Source: Actinomycetes bacterium
GTDB lineage: Bacteria; Actinomycetota; Acidimicrobiia; Acidimicrobiales; RAAP-2
Direction: 5' to 3'
Assembly (NCBI GenBank): GCA_021791615.1
Contig: JAJYWG010000059.1
Location: 1 to 34,727, forward strand
DNA length: 34,727 bases
Position 1 is the first letter of the stretch. The number at the start of each line of letters is the position of its first letter. The notes under the pieces are model-generated. The model was not told the origin of the DNA. It was given only the letters and a program-made list of their open reading frames with translations, and did not search any database. Of this stretch, positions 8,198 to 16,327 are shown piece by piece. The translations under genes and the position numbers were made by a program.

Positions 8198-10063
8198 TCA
8201 CGTGCCCGCATTTGGAGTACGCGCTGTTAGCGCTTTGAGGTCATCTTCGGGCGGCGTGAGAGGACGGAACGACAGCCCTAGCAGCGTCTCGAGCGCATAG
8301 AAGGACACGATCAAGCGGAACACGACATAACTCGGGATCTCCGCTATGAGTCTCCACTCCCGGAAGAACGCCATGCACACAGCCATTTGTACAAGTTGAA
8401 AGCCGAGCAGGATCGCCCCGCCGGCTGCGACTTCTTCCATGCTCACGAACGAGTGAGTCTCGGCTAAGAGCGCCAGCGCCACACAGGCGAACGGAAGGAT
8501 CATCAGGCGCCGGAGCATGATGAACCCCGCCCAGGGTAGCATCCACACCGCCCGGAGTCCTTCCACCCGGATGATAGCCGACTTGTTTCGTGCGAGCATG
8601 TGATAGGTGCCGCGACTCCAACGCATCCGCTGCTCCCGAAGGTATGCGAAGGTGCTCGGCATCTCCGTGAAAGCACGCACGGTCGGATCAGAAACAATGC
8701 GATATCCGAGACGACCGACGCGCACGGTCATGTCAGCGTCCTCTCCGTTCATTCCTTGAGCAAAACCATTGAGCGCAACAAGGACATCGCGCCGATAGGC
8801 CACGAGTGCACCCGGCAAGACCCCCACCGCGTCGATGACGTTGTAACCCGATCGCTTGAACCCGACCTGGTAGATGACTTCGACCGCCCGCATGCGGCAA
8901 ATCCACGCTCTTCTGGACCGAGGCAGCGGCATACCGCTCGTTCCTCCAACTCTCGGGTCAGCGAAATGTCGCATCAAGCCGAGCAGCACCGACGAGGTAA
9001 CGACCGTGTCGGCGTCGATCCGCAGCACAATCTCCTCGTCACACGCCGCTATGCCGTGATTCAGCGCGGCTGCCTTGCCGTGGGGAGGACACGTAAGCAC
9101 CACACCAGCCGCGTGTCGCATGGCAGTGATGGCGGCTTGGGCCTCCCCTGCCGTGTTGTCCACTGAGCCGTTTTCGACGACATAGACTCGAACGGGTGAG
9201 GGGTACTCGCCAGCGGCCGCATCGATGGACGCCAGGGTGTCGCCAATCACTCCCGCTTCGTTTTGTGCCGGTACGACGACTGCCACCGATGGCATGGACA
9301 TTTCCACGTGCCTAGAGCGTGCGACGGCGCGGTCGAGCAGGTAGAGGAACACCGCCAACAGCCCGAAGAAGAGTAGGACGGCCGAGCCCACGCCGGCAAG
9401 GACGGGAACCCGTTCGGCGGCGACGAGCTCGCGGTGCAGGTACTTCACCGTGACGAGAACCCCCGCGACACTTACGGCGGCGCCAAGGGCCGCAAGCGCA
9501 ACACCCCAACGCCACCGTGGGACCTCTTTCGCCACCGAGACGCCGCGCGGGAGCGCCGCACTGGTGAAGACGCCACCAGCCAGCGCGAGGATTCCCGCGA
9601 CACCCGCTATTGCGTTTCCAAGGATGCTGAATGGACCTGGTACCCCAGCTGCCGAGAGCTCTGCGAGCAGGATGTCGGAGGCGAGGCACAGGACGCCGAA
9701 AGTGGCGAGCGCAACGAGAAGGAACCGCAACCGACGGGGAAGCGTTCCCGACAGCATGATGGTCACAACCAGTACGAGCGCCACGTAGAGCGGGCGCACA
9801 ACTGCTGAGCCTTGGTGGCCCAACCGGTCATGAGCAACGCCGAGCACGCGGCCAAGATCGTCAGCGTAGTAGTGCACGCTGAGCAGCAGCCACCGGTTCA
9901 GCACCGTTGCAGCGATAGCGAAGGCGACCAATAGCAGCGGTGCTGCCAGGCGTGAGCGACTGACGGCAAGGCCGGCCGGCGCCGTATCTGGGGTGAGATA
10001 GAAGCCGTCAGTGCGACCCGTCGTCGTGTCCCTCCCCCCACCGTCCGGCACCGTAGGGCTCAC
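8198..10063 (-). CDS. Processive membrane glycosyltransferase, family GT2
   Basis: A 621-residue inner-membrane protein. The start is GTG at 10063, which overlaps the upstream stop as GTGA. The N-terminal half has about six membrane segments (around 40-60, 90-106, 112-132, 149-172, 185-206, 220-243). The GT2 domain spans about 255-500: VVVPAQNEA, ENGSVDNT, RIDADT (D350, D352), GEDAD (acid pair 441-442) and QRMRW at 478-482. The D,D,D,QxxRW set is the hallmark of processive beta-glycan synthases (cellulose, hyaluronan, PgaC types). About three more membrane segments follow. It probably polymerises a nucleotide-sugar and exports the chain. The deacetylase homologue upstream favours an N-acetylhexosamine polymer of the PNAG type. 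The sugar used is not determined by sequence, and the long N-terminal membrane region is unlike classical PgaC. Confidence 0.88.
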   Translation of the reverse strand: MSPTVPDGGGRDTTTGRTDGFYLTPDTAPAGLAVSRSRLAAPLLLVAFAIAATVLNRWLLLSVHYYADDLGRVLGVAHDRLGHQGSAVVRPLYVALVLVVTIMLSGTLPRRLRFLLVALATFGVLCLASDILLAELSAAGVPGPFSILGNAIAGVAGILALAGGVFTSAALPRGVSVAKEVPRWRWGVALAALGAAVSVAGVLVTVKYLHRELVAAERVPVLAGVGSAVLLFFGLLAVFLYLLDRAVARSRHVEMSMPSVAVVVPAQNEAGVIGDTLASIDAAAGEYPSPVRVYVVENGSVDNTAGEAQAAITAMRHAAGVVLTCPPHGKAAALNHGIAACDEEIVLRIDADTVVTSSVLLGLMRHFADPRVGGTSGMPLPRSRRAWICRMRAVEVIYQVGFKRSGYNVIDAVGVLPGALVAYRRDVLVALNGFAQGMNGEDADMTVRVGRLGYRIVSDPTVRAFTEMPSTFAYLREQRMRWSRGTYHMLARNKSAIIRVEGLRAVWMLPWAGFIMLRRLMILPFACVALALLAETHSFVSMEEVAAGGAILLGFQLVQMAVCMAFFREWRLIAEIPSYVVFRLIVSFYALETLLGLSFRPLTPPEDDLKALTARTPNAGT

Positions 10064-10806
10064 GATCCGACCGCCGCGATCACGTGCCGCGCCTCGGGCA
10101 CACCCAGGGGTGTCGTGTTCAGCTCGATCCCACTCGCGTAGATGGAAGCCCGGCGAGCCAGCGCCGACAGGGGTCCGAATTTGAGGCCGGAAGTCGACAG
10201 AGTGACCATGAGGCGCGTGCGGGGACTGGCCAAATGGAGTTGCTGCCCCACCTCACGTAGAACGTCCAAGAATGCGGTTGGTGTGGACTCCTCGGAGGCC
10301 ACCTGCAGCACCAGATATGTGGCTCCGACGGCGCCGAAAGTCAAACCGCAGGCCAAGAACGCTTGATCCAGCGTTTCCCCCCGGAACTTGGTGCATGACG
10401 CCCCTGGCGCGAGAGGCAGGTCTCGTCCTGGCACGACAATGGATCCAAGGTGATGACCGTGTGCCAAGGCGGTGAACGCTCGCATAGCCGAGATCGGCCG
10501 CTGTTGCTCAGCTATCGGAGTGCGCGACCACTTCTCTGGGTCGTAAGCAACGAGCCTGGCTTTGCCGAGCGCCTTCGTTGCAAGGGCATGGCGCAGGCCG
10601 CTCACGCTCGTGAAGATCGGCACGGCTCGGGTGCTCGGGGCGGCGGTCGTGCCGTACCACAAGACGCCTGAGACGGCTGGTGACACCCAACCGGACGACG
10701 TCTGATCCGAAATGATCCACGTAGCTTGGCGGCGACCCGACGCGCCCGCGATCGGTGCCACAAGAATGGTCGCCAGAGCCGCCAGGCAGGCCATCACAAG
10801 TTTCAC
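10060..10806 (-). CDS. Secreted protein of unknown function, barrel-like domain
   Basis: 248 residues. The GTG start at 10806 overlaps the upstream stop as GTGA, and the stop overlaps the next gene the same way, so translation of three genes is coupled. Residues 1-22 form a signal peptide (LVAPIAGA). The mature part has AYDPEKWSRTPIAEQ (87-101), VVPGRDLPL, TYLVLQVASEE (163-173), RLMVTLSTSG and IELNTTP. The order of these blocks parallels residues about 145-305 of the CWB2-repeat protein at 6011-8122. Alternating beta and alpha stretches suggest a small barrel-type fold, as in glycoside-hydrolase-like proteins, but I see no provable catalytic pair. In PNAG systems PgaB joins a deacetylase and a barrel glycosidase in one chain. 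Here a deacetylase homologue and this protein are adjacent separate genes, which may be an analogous arrangement (inference). Confidence 0.7.
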   Translation of the reverse strand: MKLVMACLAALATILVAPIAGASGRRQATWIISDQTSSGWVSPAVSGVLWYGTTAAPSTRAVPIFTSVSGLRHALATKALGKARLVAYDPEKWSRTPIAEQQRPISAMRAFTALAHGHHLGSIVVPGRDLPLAPGASCTKFRGETLDQAFLACGLTFGAVGATYLVLQVASEESTPTAFLDVLREVGQQLHLASPRTRLMVTLSTSGLKFGPLSALARRASIYASGIELNTTPLGVPEARHVIAAVGS

Positions 10807-12008
10807 TCCTGAGCCTGAGGCACGTTGGCCACAGTGTCGGCTCTAGTTCCGTGCCTTCTCATAGCCGCCGGCGGCGCAATCGGTGCAGTCGGATTGACGG
10901 TCTTCGTGGTTGAGATTGTCTGGGGGGTGCGCCGCTGACCCCGATGGCGAGACTCGAGACCTGGGCACTGGTACTCCTTCGACGGTGGCGCTCCAGCCGC
11001 GTAGTCTTTTAGCCGGCACAGCAGCGTTGGCACACTCAACTGGCTTTTCATCGCGAGACGAAACACGAGCTGCTTCGAAAGGCGGTACGGAAGGACCGTG
11101 CCTGTAGGACCGCCGTAGAGGTAATCCCCGGTGAACACAACCGGGTAGTGCGCATCGAGCCAAGACACAACGTGGGGCTCGATCGTCGCTGTGTTCGTGG
11201 TCTGCCCCTGGTCAGACGCCGGCATTGCCATCGCGAGGACCCTGTAGTCGGGCAAGTGCGTGCGGAGCTGTGCAACGCCCCAGTCCATGTTGGCGTGGAA
11301 GTCCTTGAGGAACAGACGGAGCGACTCGAGGTGACCGCGGCGGAGGCCCCCAAGCCATGAGAGATAGCCGAAGCGACCGCCTCGTGTTCCATAACGACGA
11401 TACGAAACAGTCTCTTTGCCGTAGCCGAAATGCTCCTGGACTGTCCAGACACCAGAAGAGTCCATCGAGCGCATCGTCGTCCACTGAAGCTCCCATGCCG
11501 GATGGGCCCGGACCCACCCCGGTACCACAAACTCGACTGCATGGAACTTGTAGCGGCGCAAGGTCATGTCCACCGCTCGGTAGCTATCAGACCGCCCATC
11601 ATCAAACGTCAAGAGAATGGGTTTGGTGGGAAGATGGTACGATCCTCCGGAGCGCCAAGCGCTGTACCAGGCCACGTACTGCCGCAACGTGAGCGTGTGG
11701 AATCCGCCGATATGCAAGGCGAGCATCGTCTGTGCGAACAGTGTCCGCGATACGTTGAGCTGGGAGGACGCGGGGAGCGCCCCGACACCGTGATAACAAA
11801 GCACCGGGACTGCATCCGTGTAGTTGGGAAAGGCCCGCCAGGCTGCGGCCTCGGTGCTGGCCAGGTGAGTCGACAACGGCGCCTCGAGACGCAGATTCGG
11901 ATGCCGATGCTGGGCACCCGCGGTTTTCAGCGTGATCAACCCTAAGATGCCAGCTGCGAGCAGCAACCACGCGCCGAGCAACTGGGCGCCTAGCCGAAAG
12001 CGTCGCAC
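10803..12008 (-). CDS. Membrane-anchored polysaccharide deacetylase-like protein (CE4/NodB, PgaB-like)
   Basis: 401 residues from the GTG at 12008, which has GGGGGAG just upstream. A TTG at 12068 would add 20 residues and overlap the upstream gene by 31 bases. Residues about 5-28 form a signal anchor. The NodB-type domain has PVLCYHGVG (about 68-76), FAQTMLALHIGGFHTLTL and LLTFDDG (TFDDG at 134-138); the double Asp is the CE4 metal/catalytic motif. The second CE4 motif normally supplies two His four or five residues apart. Here only H193 is seen (QEHFGYGKE), with Gly and Lys where the partner should be. The C-terminal 60 residues are Arg/Pro/Thr-rich. Known role of the family: N-deacetylation of secreted glycans, as PgaB does for PNAG. 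With a degenerate motif it could be weak, altered in specificity, or a binding protein. It lies between sqdB and the secreted and glycosyltransferase genes. Confidence 0.82.
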   Translation of the reverse strand: MRRFRLGAQLLGAWLLLAAGILGLITLKTAGAQHRHPNLRLEAPLSTHLASTEAAAWRAFPNYTDAVPVLCYHGVGALPASSQLNVSRTLFAQTMLALHIGGFHTLTLRQYVAWYSAWRSGGSYHLPTKPILLTFDDGRSDSYRAVDMTLRRYKFHAVEFVVPGWVRAHPAWELQWTTMRSMDSSGVWTVQEHFGYGKETVSYRRYGTRGGRFGYLSWLGGLRRGHLESLRLFLKDFHANMDWGVAQLRTHLPDYRVLAMAMPASDQGQTTNTATIEPHVVSWLDAHYPVVFTGDYLYGGPTGTVLPYRLSKQLVFRLAMKSQLSVPTLLCRLKDYAAGAPPSKEYQCPGLESRHRGQRRTPQTISTTKTVNPTAPIAPPAAMRRHGTRADTVANVPQAQE

Positions 12009-12037
12009 GAGGCTCCCCCGCTTGACGTGTTGCCCGC

Positions 12038-13228
12038 TCAGACTTGCACCAGTGCCCGGGGTCGCCAACGAGCCTTAGGGAGAATGTGGCTGCTCGCGAC
12101 CCGATCACGGTAACGCTCGATCGTGTCGAACATGTGTTCAACCAGCTCGGTCGAGAGAAGATGCGGGGTTAGCCCCAACTCGAGGAGGCGTTGGTGCTTC
12201 GCGTTGTAGTAGTGGGCTTCCTTCTCCACCCGCGGGTTCTCGACCGATTCGATCGTCGCTTCGATTCCGAAGTCATGGGCGGCCCTCAGTACGAGATTCG
12301 CCAGTTCGTTGATGGAGAACTGCTCAGTGAACTGGTTGAACACGCGAAACTCGCCTGGAACCGCCGGATGAAGCGTCGACAGCTCCACACATCGCAGAGT
12401 GTCCCGAATGTTTAGATAACCACGCGTCTGACCACCTCCGCCATACACCGTGAGCGGATGCCCGACGACTGCCTGGACGCAGAATCGGTTGATCGCGGTA
12501 CCCCAAACTGCGTCGTAGTCGAACCGCGTGGAAAGACGCGGGTCGAGAACCGTTTCGTCGGTGTCGATCCCGTAGACCACCCCTTGGTTGAGATCGGTGG
12601 CGCGTAGGCCCCAAGAACGGCATGCAAACTCGATGTTGGTAGAGTCGGCGACCTTTGAACAGTGGTAGTAGGACGCCGGCAACTTGGGAAAGGGTAGACG
12701 GTCTGATCGCCCGTTATGGTTGATTACGATCCAACCTTCTTCGATGTCGATGTCGGGAGTGCCATATTCACCCATGGTTCCCAGTTTTACGAGATGAGCC
12801 TGAGGTGCATAGTCCCTCAGTGCCCATAAGATGTTGAGGGTATTTATGATGTTATTGTGCTGAGTAAACACACAACGCTCTCGGTTCGTCATTGAGTAGG
12901 GTGCCGAGGGAATTTCGCCATAGTGGATGACGGTGTCAGGCTCTGACTCAAGGAACGCACGCTGCACCACTGCCCAGTCGGTGAGGTCTCCGACGACCAC
13001 CCGGATCTGTCTGCCAGTCAGCTCCTGCCATGCGCTTGCTCGTTGATCGAGGTCGTCCGCAATCGGAACGAGCGATCCACTTCCAACCTCCATGTGGAGC
13101 AGTCGTCGCAAGTAGTTGTCGACGACCGTGACCTCGTGACCGCGCGCTGAGAGGTACATGGCAGTCGGCCAGCCAAGGTAGCCGTCACCCCCGAGCACGA
13201 GGACGCGGTGCCGCTCGGTCGATGTCAT
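12038..13228 (-). CDS. sqdB: UDP-sulfoquinovose synthase
   Basis: 396 residues, with ATG at 13228 preceded by AAGGGGGAC. SqdB/SQD1 makes UDP-sulfoquinovose from UDP-glucose and sulfite with bound NAD, the head-group donor for sulfolipid. Seen: Rossmann GGDGYLGWPTAM (13-24), VDNYLRR, GEIPSAPYSM (104-113), FTQHNNIINTLN, LGTMGEYGTPDIDIEEG (T141), SYYHCSK (Y178, H179, K182), RATDLNQGVVYG, RFCVQAVVGHPLTVYG and QTRGYLNIRDT. Length and motif order match the plant and cyanobacterial enzymes closely from memory. One change is GEIPSAPYSM where SQD1 has GEQRSAPYSM; this loop is near the sulfite side and may mark a different branch. No sulfolipid glycosyltransferase (SqdX/SQD2) is in the window. The gene instead leads an operon with a deacetylase homologue, a secreted protein and a processive glycosyltransferase, so the product may go into a surface glycan. 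Confidence 0.93.
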   Translation of the reverse strand: MTSTERHRVLVLGGDGYLGWPTAMYLSARGHEVTVVDNYLRRLLHMEVGSGSLVPIADDLDQRASAWQELTGRQIRVVVGDLTDWAVVQRAFLESEPDTVIHYGEIPSAPYSMTNRERCVFTQHNNIINTLNILWALRDYAPQAHLVKLGTMGEYGTPDIDIEEGWIVINHNGRSDRLPFPKLPASYYHCSKVADSTNIEFACRSWGLRATDLNQGVVYGIDTDETVLDPRLSTRFDYDAVWGTAINRFCVQAVVGHPLTVYGGGGQTRGYLNIRDTLRCVELSTLHPAVPGEFRVFNQFTEQFSINELANLVLRAAHDFGIEATIESVENPRVEKEAHYYNAKHQRLLELGLTPHLLSTELVEHMFDTIERYRDRVASSHILPKARWRPRALVQV

Positions 13229-13857
13229 TCATGTCCCCCTTCATTGACGGGTGCTGCGTTCGCTCTTGCAGAGAGCTGTTGCAACCGGTGACTTGGATGT
13301 TCCTTCGCGGCACTCTGGCCTTCTCGACGGCGTGCGTAACTGGAGCGCGAAATGTCGGGATGGCGCATGAAGATTGCTCCGGACGGGTGACATGCGGTTC
13401 GCCGAGTTCGGTGAAACGCTAGTGTCCGTCGGGATGGGCGAGCCGTATGCGTGTTCGACTAGCCGACTCCAGCCTGCTCTCGCATTTCCGTGTTGCTCCT
13501 GGCGTGCAAAATGCGGTTGGAGCGCGAACTGGTCAAGGGTGTGACAGTTCGCTTCCGCCCGGTTTCTGTGGAGTGGCCCTGCCACTCCGACATGTAGAGT
13601 ATGCGCCGGGTTGGTCTACGCGCATCCCCAATTTTGATGAAGAGCGCGTGCCTCCGAACTTGGGACTCGTCGCTTTCTGTGGGTCAGTGAGGACGGAAGG
13701 CGTGGGTCAAGGGCGGGTGCATGGCGACAAAGTGGACCCTTGACGCCCTGCGCCGCAGTCGGTCCGCCGGTCACCCACCGCGGATACGTCCGTAACGCGG
13801 CCTCGCGCGGAGGCGCCATGATCTACCTGTGCTGGGGCGGCCACCTTCGCGGAGTCG
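13229..13857. other. Intergenic region between the response regulator and sqdB
   Basis: About 630 bases with no supported gene; it is downstream of the response regulator and upstream of sqdB, both leftward. Inverted repeat TTGCA-9 nt-TGCAA at 13266-13284 lies about 40-55 bases before the sqdB start and could be an operator. Direct repeat GGAGCGCGAA(A/C)TG occurs at 13342-13354 and 13519-13531. Inverted repeat GTCAAGGG/CCCTTGAC occurs at 13706-13713 and 13737-13744. Hairpin GCCTC-GCGCG-GAGGC at 13800-13814 lies 44 bases past the response-regulator stop and may end that operon. Base composition changes here from moderate to high GC. Confidence 0.45.
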
Positions 13858-14547
13858 TCATTGCCGGGCGTGTTCGCGGGCCGGGATGATCGCTGCCGAG
13901 GCTGACGAAGGCCATCCGGCCCGCAGGGCCATGGCCACCGCCTCGAGCTGGCTCGACACGTCCAGCTTCGAGAGGATGCAGCGCACCTGGCTCCGCACGG
14001 TCGTCTCCGAGACGGCGCTCGAGGCTGCGATCGCCCTGACCGTCCGGCCGTCCATGAGGGCTCGCAAGACGGCGGCCTCACGCCCGGTCAGCTGGGCGAA
14101 CGGACCGGCGGCCGCATCGACGGACGCCTGCCACCGGCGCCAGGCATCGATGCAGCGGTAGCGGTCGGCGCCGGCCACCGCCTGCCGCCCGTCGGCCACC
14201 GCGCCGACGGCGTTCAAGAGCTCCTCGAGCGGCTGGCTCTTGGAGAGGCACGCCGTGGCACCGCGGGAGTAGCAGCGTCCTGCCACCACGTCGTCGAGGG
14301 TGCCGGTGACGACGACGACGGGCACATGGGCCTCGACGGCTCCGCCGATGAGCGACTCTCCGCTACCGAGCGCCCCAAGGTCCCGGTCGATGATGGCGAG
14401 GTGAGGACGGGTCTCGAGGATCCGATCGGCGACGTCGTCGAGACTGGTCAGCGCCGGGGTGTCCACGTCGAAGCCGCTGTTCCGGAGGGCCATGGCCAGC
14501 GACGCGCTGAAGAGACGGTGGTCGTCGACGAGCATCACCATGGTCAT
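13858..14547 (-). CDS. NarL/FixJ-type response regulator
   Basis: 229 residues. ATG at 14547 is preceded by AGGAGGG at good spacing. The receiver domain (about 1-120) has the acidic pair D8-D9 (VDDHRL), phospho-acceptor D54 (AIIDRDLG), T81 and K103 (CLSKSQP), so all key residues are present. A LuxR-type helix-turn-helix (about 150-215) contains LTGREAAVLRALMDG, AIAASSAVSETTVRSQV and ILSKLDVSSQLEAV. It should act as a DNA-binding transcription factor switched by phosphorylation. The gene lies 18 bases downstream of the histidine kinase gene on the same strand, so they are a cognate pair. Its target genes are unknown. Confidence 0.92.
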   Translation of the reverse strand: MTMVMLVDDHRLFSASLAMALRNSGFDVDTPALTSLDDVADRILETRPHLAIIDRDLGALGSGESLIGGAVEAHVPVVVVTGTLDDVVAGRCYSRGATACLSKSQPLEELLNAVGAVADGRQAVAGADRYRCIDAWRRWQASVDAAAGPFAQLTGREAAVLRALMDGRTVRAIAASSAVSETTVRSQVRCILSKLDVSSQLEAVAMALRAGWPSSASAAIIPAREHARQ

Positions 14548-14565
14548 GTTGGAGCCCTCCTGCGC

Positions 14566-16146
14566 TCAGGCTGACGTGACGATCCTGGCCGGCATGGGAC
14601 GGGGTGGCGGTGCCACGGTTCGTGCGGTGCCGGCTGCCGGGGCGGGCGCAGGCAACGCGATCACCATGCGGCAGCCAGGGCTCTCGCCGGAGCCGACCAC
14701 GATGGAACCCCCCATGGCGGTCACCAGCGTCCGGGCCACGTAGAGACCCAGCCCGTTGCCGTCGGTCCCGGCACTGGCAGTCCCCCGCTCGCCGGGCTCG
14801 AAGACGGCGGACCGTTCGGCGGTGGCGATGCCCGGACCACCATCCTGCACCGAGATCTCCACCGCTCGGTCACGTGGCACCGCCGTGACGGTGACGGCCG
14901 ACCCGGGGGCGTAGAGCCGGGCGTTGACCAAGAGGTTCTGGACCACGCGGCTCAGTGAGGGGGCGTCGGCCAGGACGGTCTGCGCGAGCAGGCGAAGTGC
15001 GACGGGTGCGCCACGGGCTCTCTCGGCGGCCACCACCGGACCGAGCGTGGCCGCGAGGTCGACCTCGGAGATGTCGAGCTGCCGGGCGGGATCGACCATG
15101 GCGTGCAGCCGGGCCAGCTCGGCCGTGATGGCGTCGGCAAGCTCGTGCTCTACAGCAGACCGTGCCCCGTTGCCGCCGCGCAGCACCGCGTCCGCCGCCT
15201 GGAGCCCCGCCACCGCGTTCCGGAGGTCGTGGATCCAATGATCGAGCGCCCGGCGGTCACGGGCCGTCTGGTAGATGGAGGCTGTCAGCGCGAGTTGGAG
15301 TCGCCGCTGGGCCTTGTCCTCCGACGCCAGGATCTGCTGGACCCGGTGGATGCTTGTCGCGAGCGTGAGCACCGCGGCCGAGAACAGAAAGGCCGACGAG
15401 AAACCTGTCGCCGCCCACGGGACGGGTGACAGCACCCGGATGCCGACGGATGCCGCCAGCAGCCCTGCGGCGACGGCAGCCCACGGGGCCACCCCGGGGG
15501 AGTTGCGACGGCTGGCCCGGAAGACGAGGGCGGCGACGGCCAGCCACACGAGGGCAGAAGCGGCGCTGAAGCCGACCTCGGCTGGCCGCCCGGTGATCCA
15601 CCGAGGAAGCAGCCCGTTGAGCTGGGCAACACCGAGGAGGCCGATGGCGGCGAGCCCGCCGGCGAGCGCCGACGCGAGCGTCACGAACGGGCGCAGGCCG
15701 GCGTTCACCTCGCGGTCGACCAGGCCCCTGCACATCAGCCCCCCGACGAGGCCCGTCAACAAGAAGCCGGCCACCGGCCGAACCGCGGGCACCGATGCGA
15801 GGCCGAAGGTGGACAGGCCATCGCACACGGCGAGCATCACGCCGAGGACCACGAACGCCGGCCCCAGCCAGCCGAAGACGGCCCGCCCCGTCACCTTCCA
15901 CACGATGAGCCGGCACCCGCCCGCCACGGCATAGGCCAACCCGGCGGCGATGGCGGCGTAGGCGCCGAGGTCTGCTGCGCTGGGATGGCGCGGGACGAGG
16001 AAGAGCGCGGGCAGCCAGGTGCCGACGGTCACGATCCCGAACAGGGCGAGCACACCGGAAAGGGGCGGGTTCGTCACGCGCCCGTCGTTCCGCCGTCGAC
16101 GCTCCGGCCCGCGGTACGGGCCACCTCCCCCCGCCTGGAGACCCAC
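14566..16146 (-). CDS. Multi-pass membrane sensor histidine kinase
   Basis: 526 residues from the GTG at 16146, with GGAAAGG seven bases upstream; a start at 16152 sits too close to that site, and longer versions begin with an unlikely Cys-rich stretch. After a short basic N-terminus (RGPERRRR) there are about eight hydrophobic segments between residues 30 and 265, with no large extracellular loop. A helix-rich dimerisation region carries the H-box HDLRN with H306. The ATPase domain has NLLVNARLY (N box, about 403-411), QDGGPGI (about 434-440) and GNGLGLYVA (463-471). It should autophosphorylate and pass phosphate to the NarL-type regulator 18 bases downstream. The HDLRN box looks more like HisKA than the HisKA_3 kinases that usually pair with NarL regulators. 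A sensor built almost wholly of membrane helices suggests a membrane or hydrophobic signal (inference). Confidence 0.88.
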   Translation of the reverse strand: MGLQAGGGGPYRGPERRRRNDGRVTNPPLSGVLALFGIVTVGTWLPALFLVPRHPSAADLGAYAAIAAGLAYAVAGGCRLIVWKVTGRAVFGWLGPAFVVLGVMLAVCDGLSTFGLASVPAVRPVAGFLLTGLVGGLMCRGLVDREVNAGLRPFVTLASALAGGLAAIGLLGVAQLNGLLPRWITGRPAEVGFSAASALVWLAVAALVFRASRRNSPGVAPWAAVAAGLLAASVGIRVLSPVPWAATGFSSAFLFSAAVLTLATSIHRVQQILASEDKAQRRLQLALTASIYQTARDRRALDHWIHDLRNAVAGLQAADAVLRGGNGARSAVEHELADAITAELARLHAMVDPARQLDISEVDLAATLGPVVAAERARGAPVALRLLAQTVLADAPSLSRVVQNLLVNARLYAPGSAVTVTAVPRDRAVEISVQDGGPGIATAERSAVFEPGERGTASAGTDGNGLGLYVARTLVTAMGGSIVVGSGESPGCRMVIALPAPAPAAGTARTVAPPPRPMPARIVTSA

Positions 16147-16327
16147 TGTCACCCCTTTCCGACAGCAACGGTGACGGGTATCTGCCGTTCCAGCGCAAAA
16201 GATAGCGGAGCAGGCGCTCGGGTTCCACCGGCACTGAACCACGGACGCTGAAAGGGCCGCTCGTGTTCGCAGAGCGCACGAGCGTGTCGCGCAATCGGGT
16301 GATGAAGGAACGGGTGATGAAGGGAGG

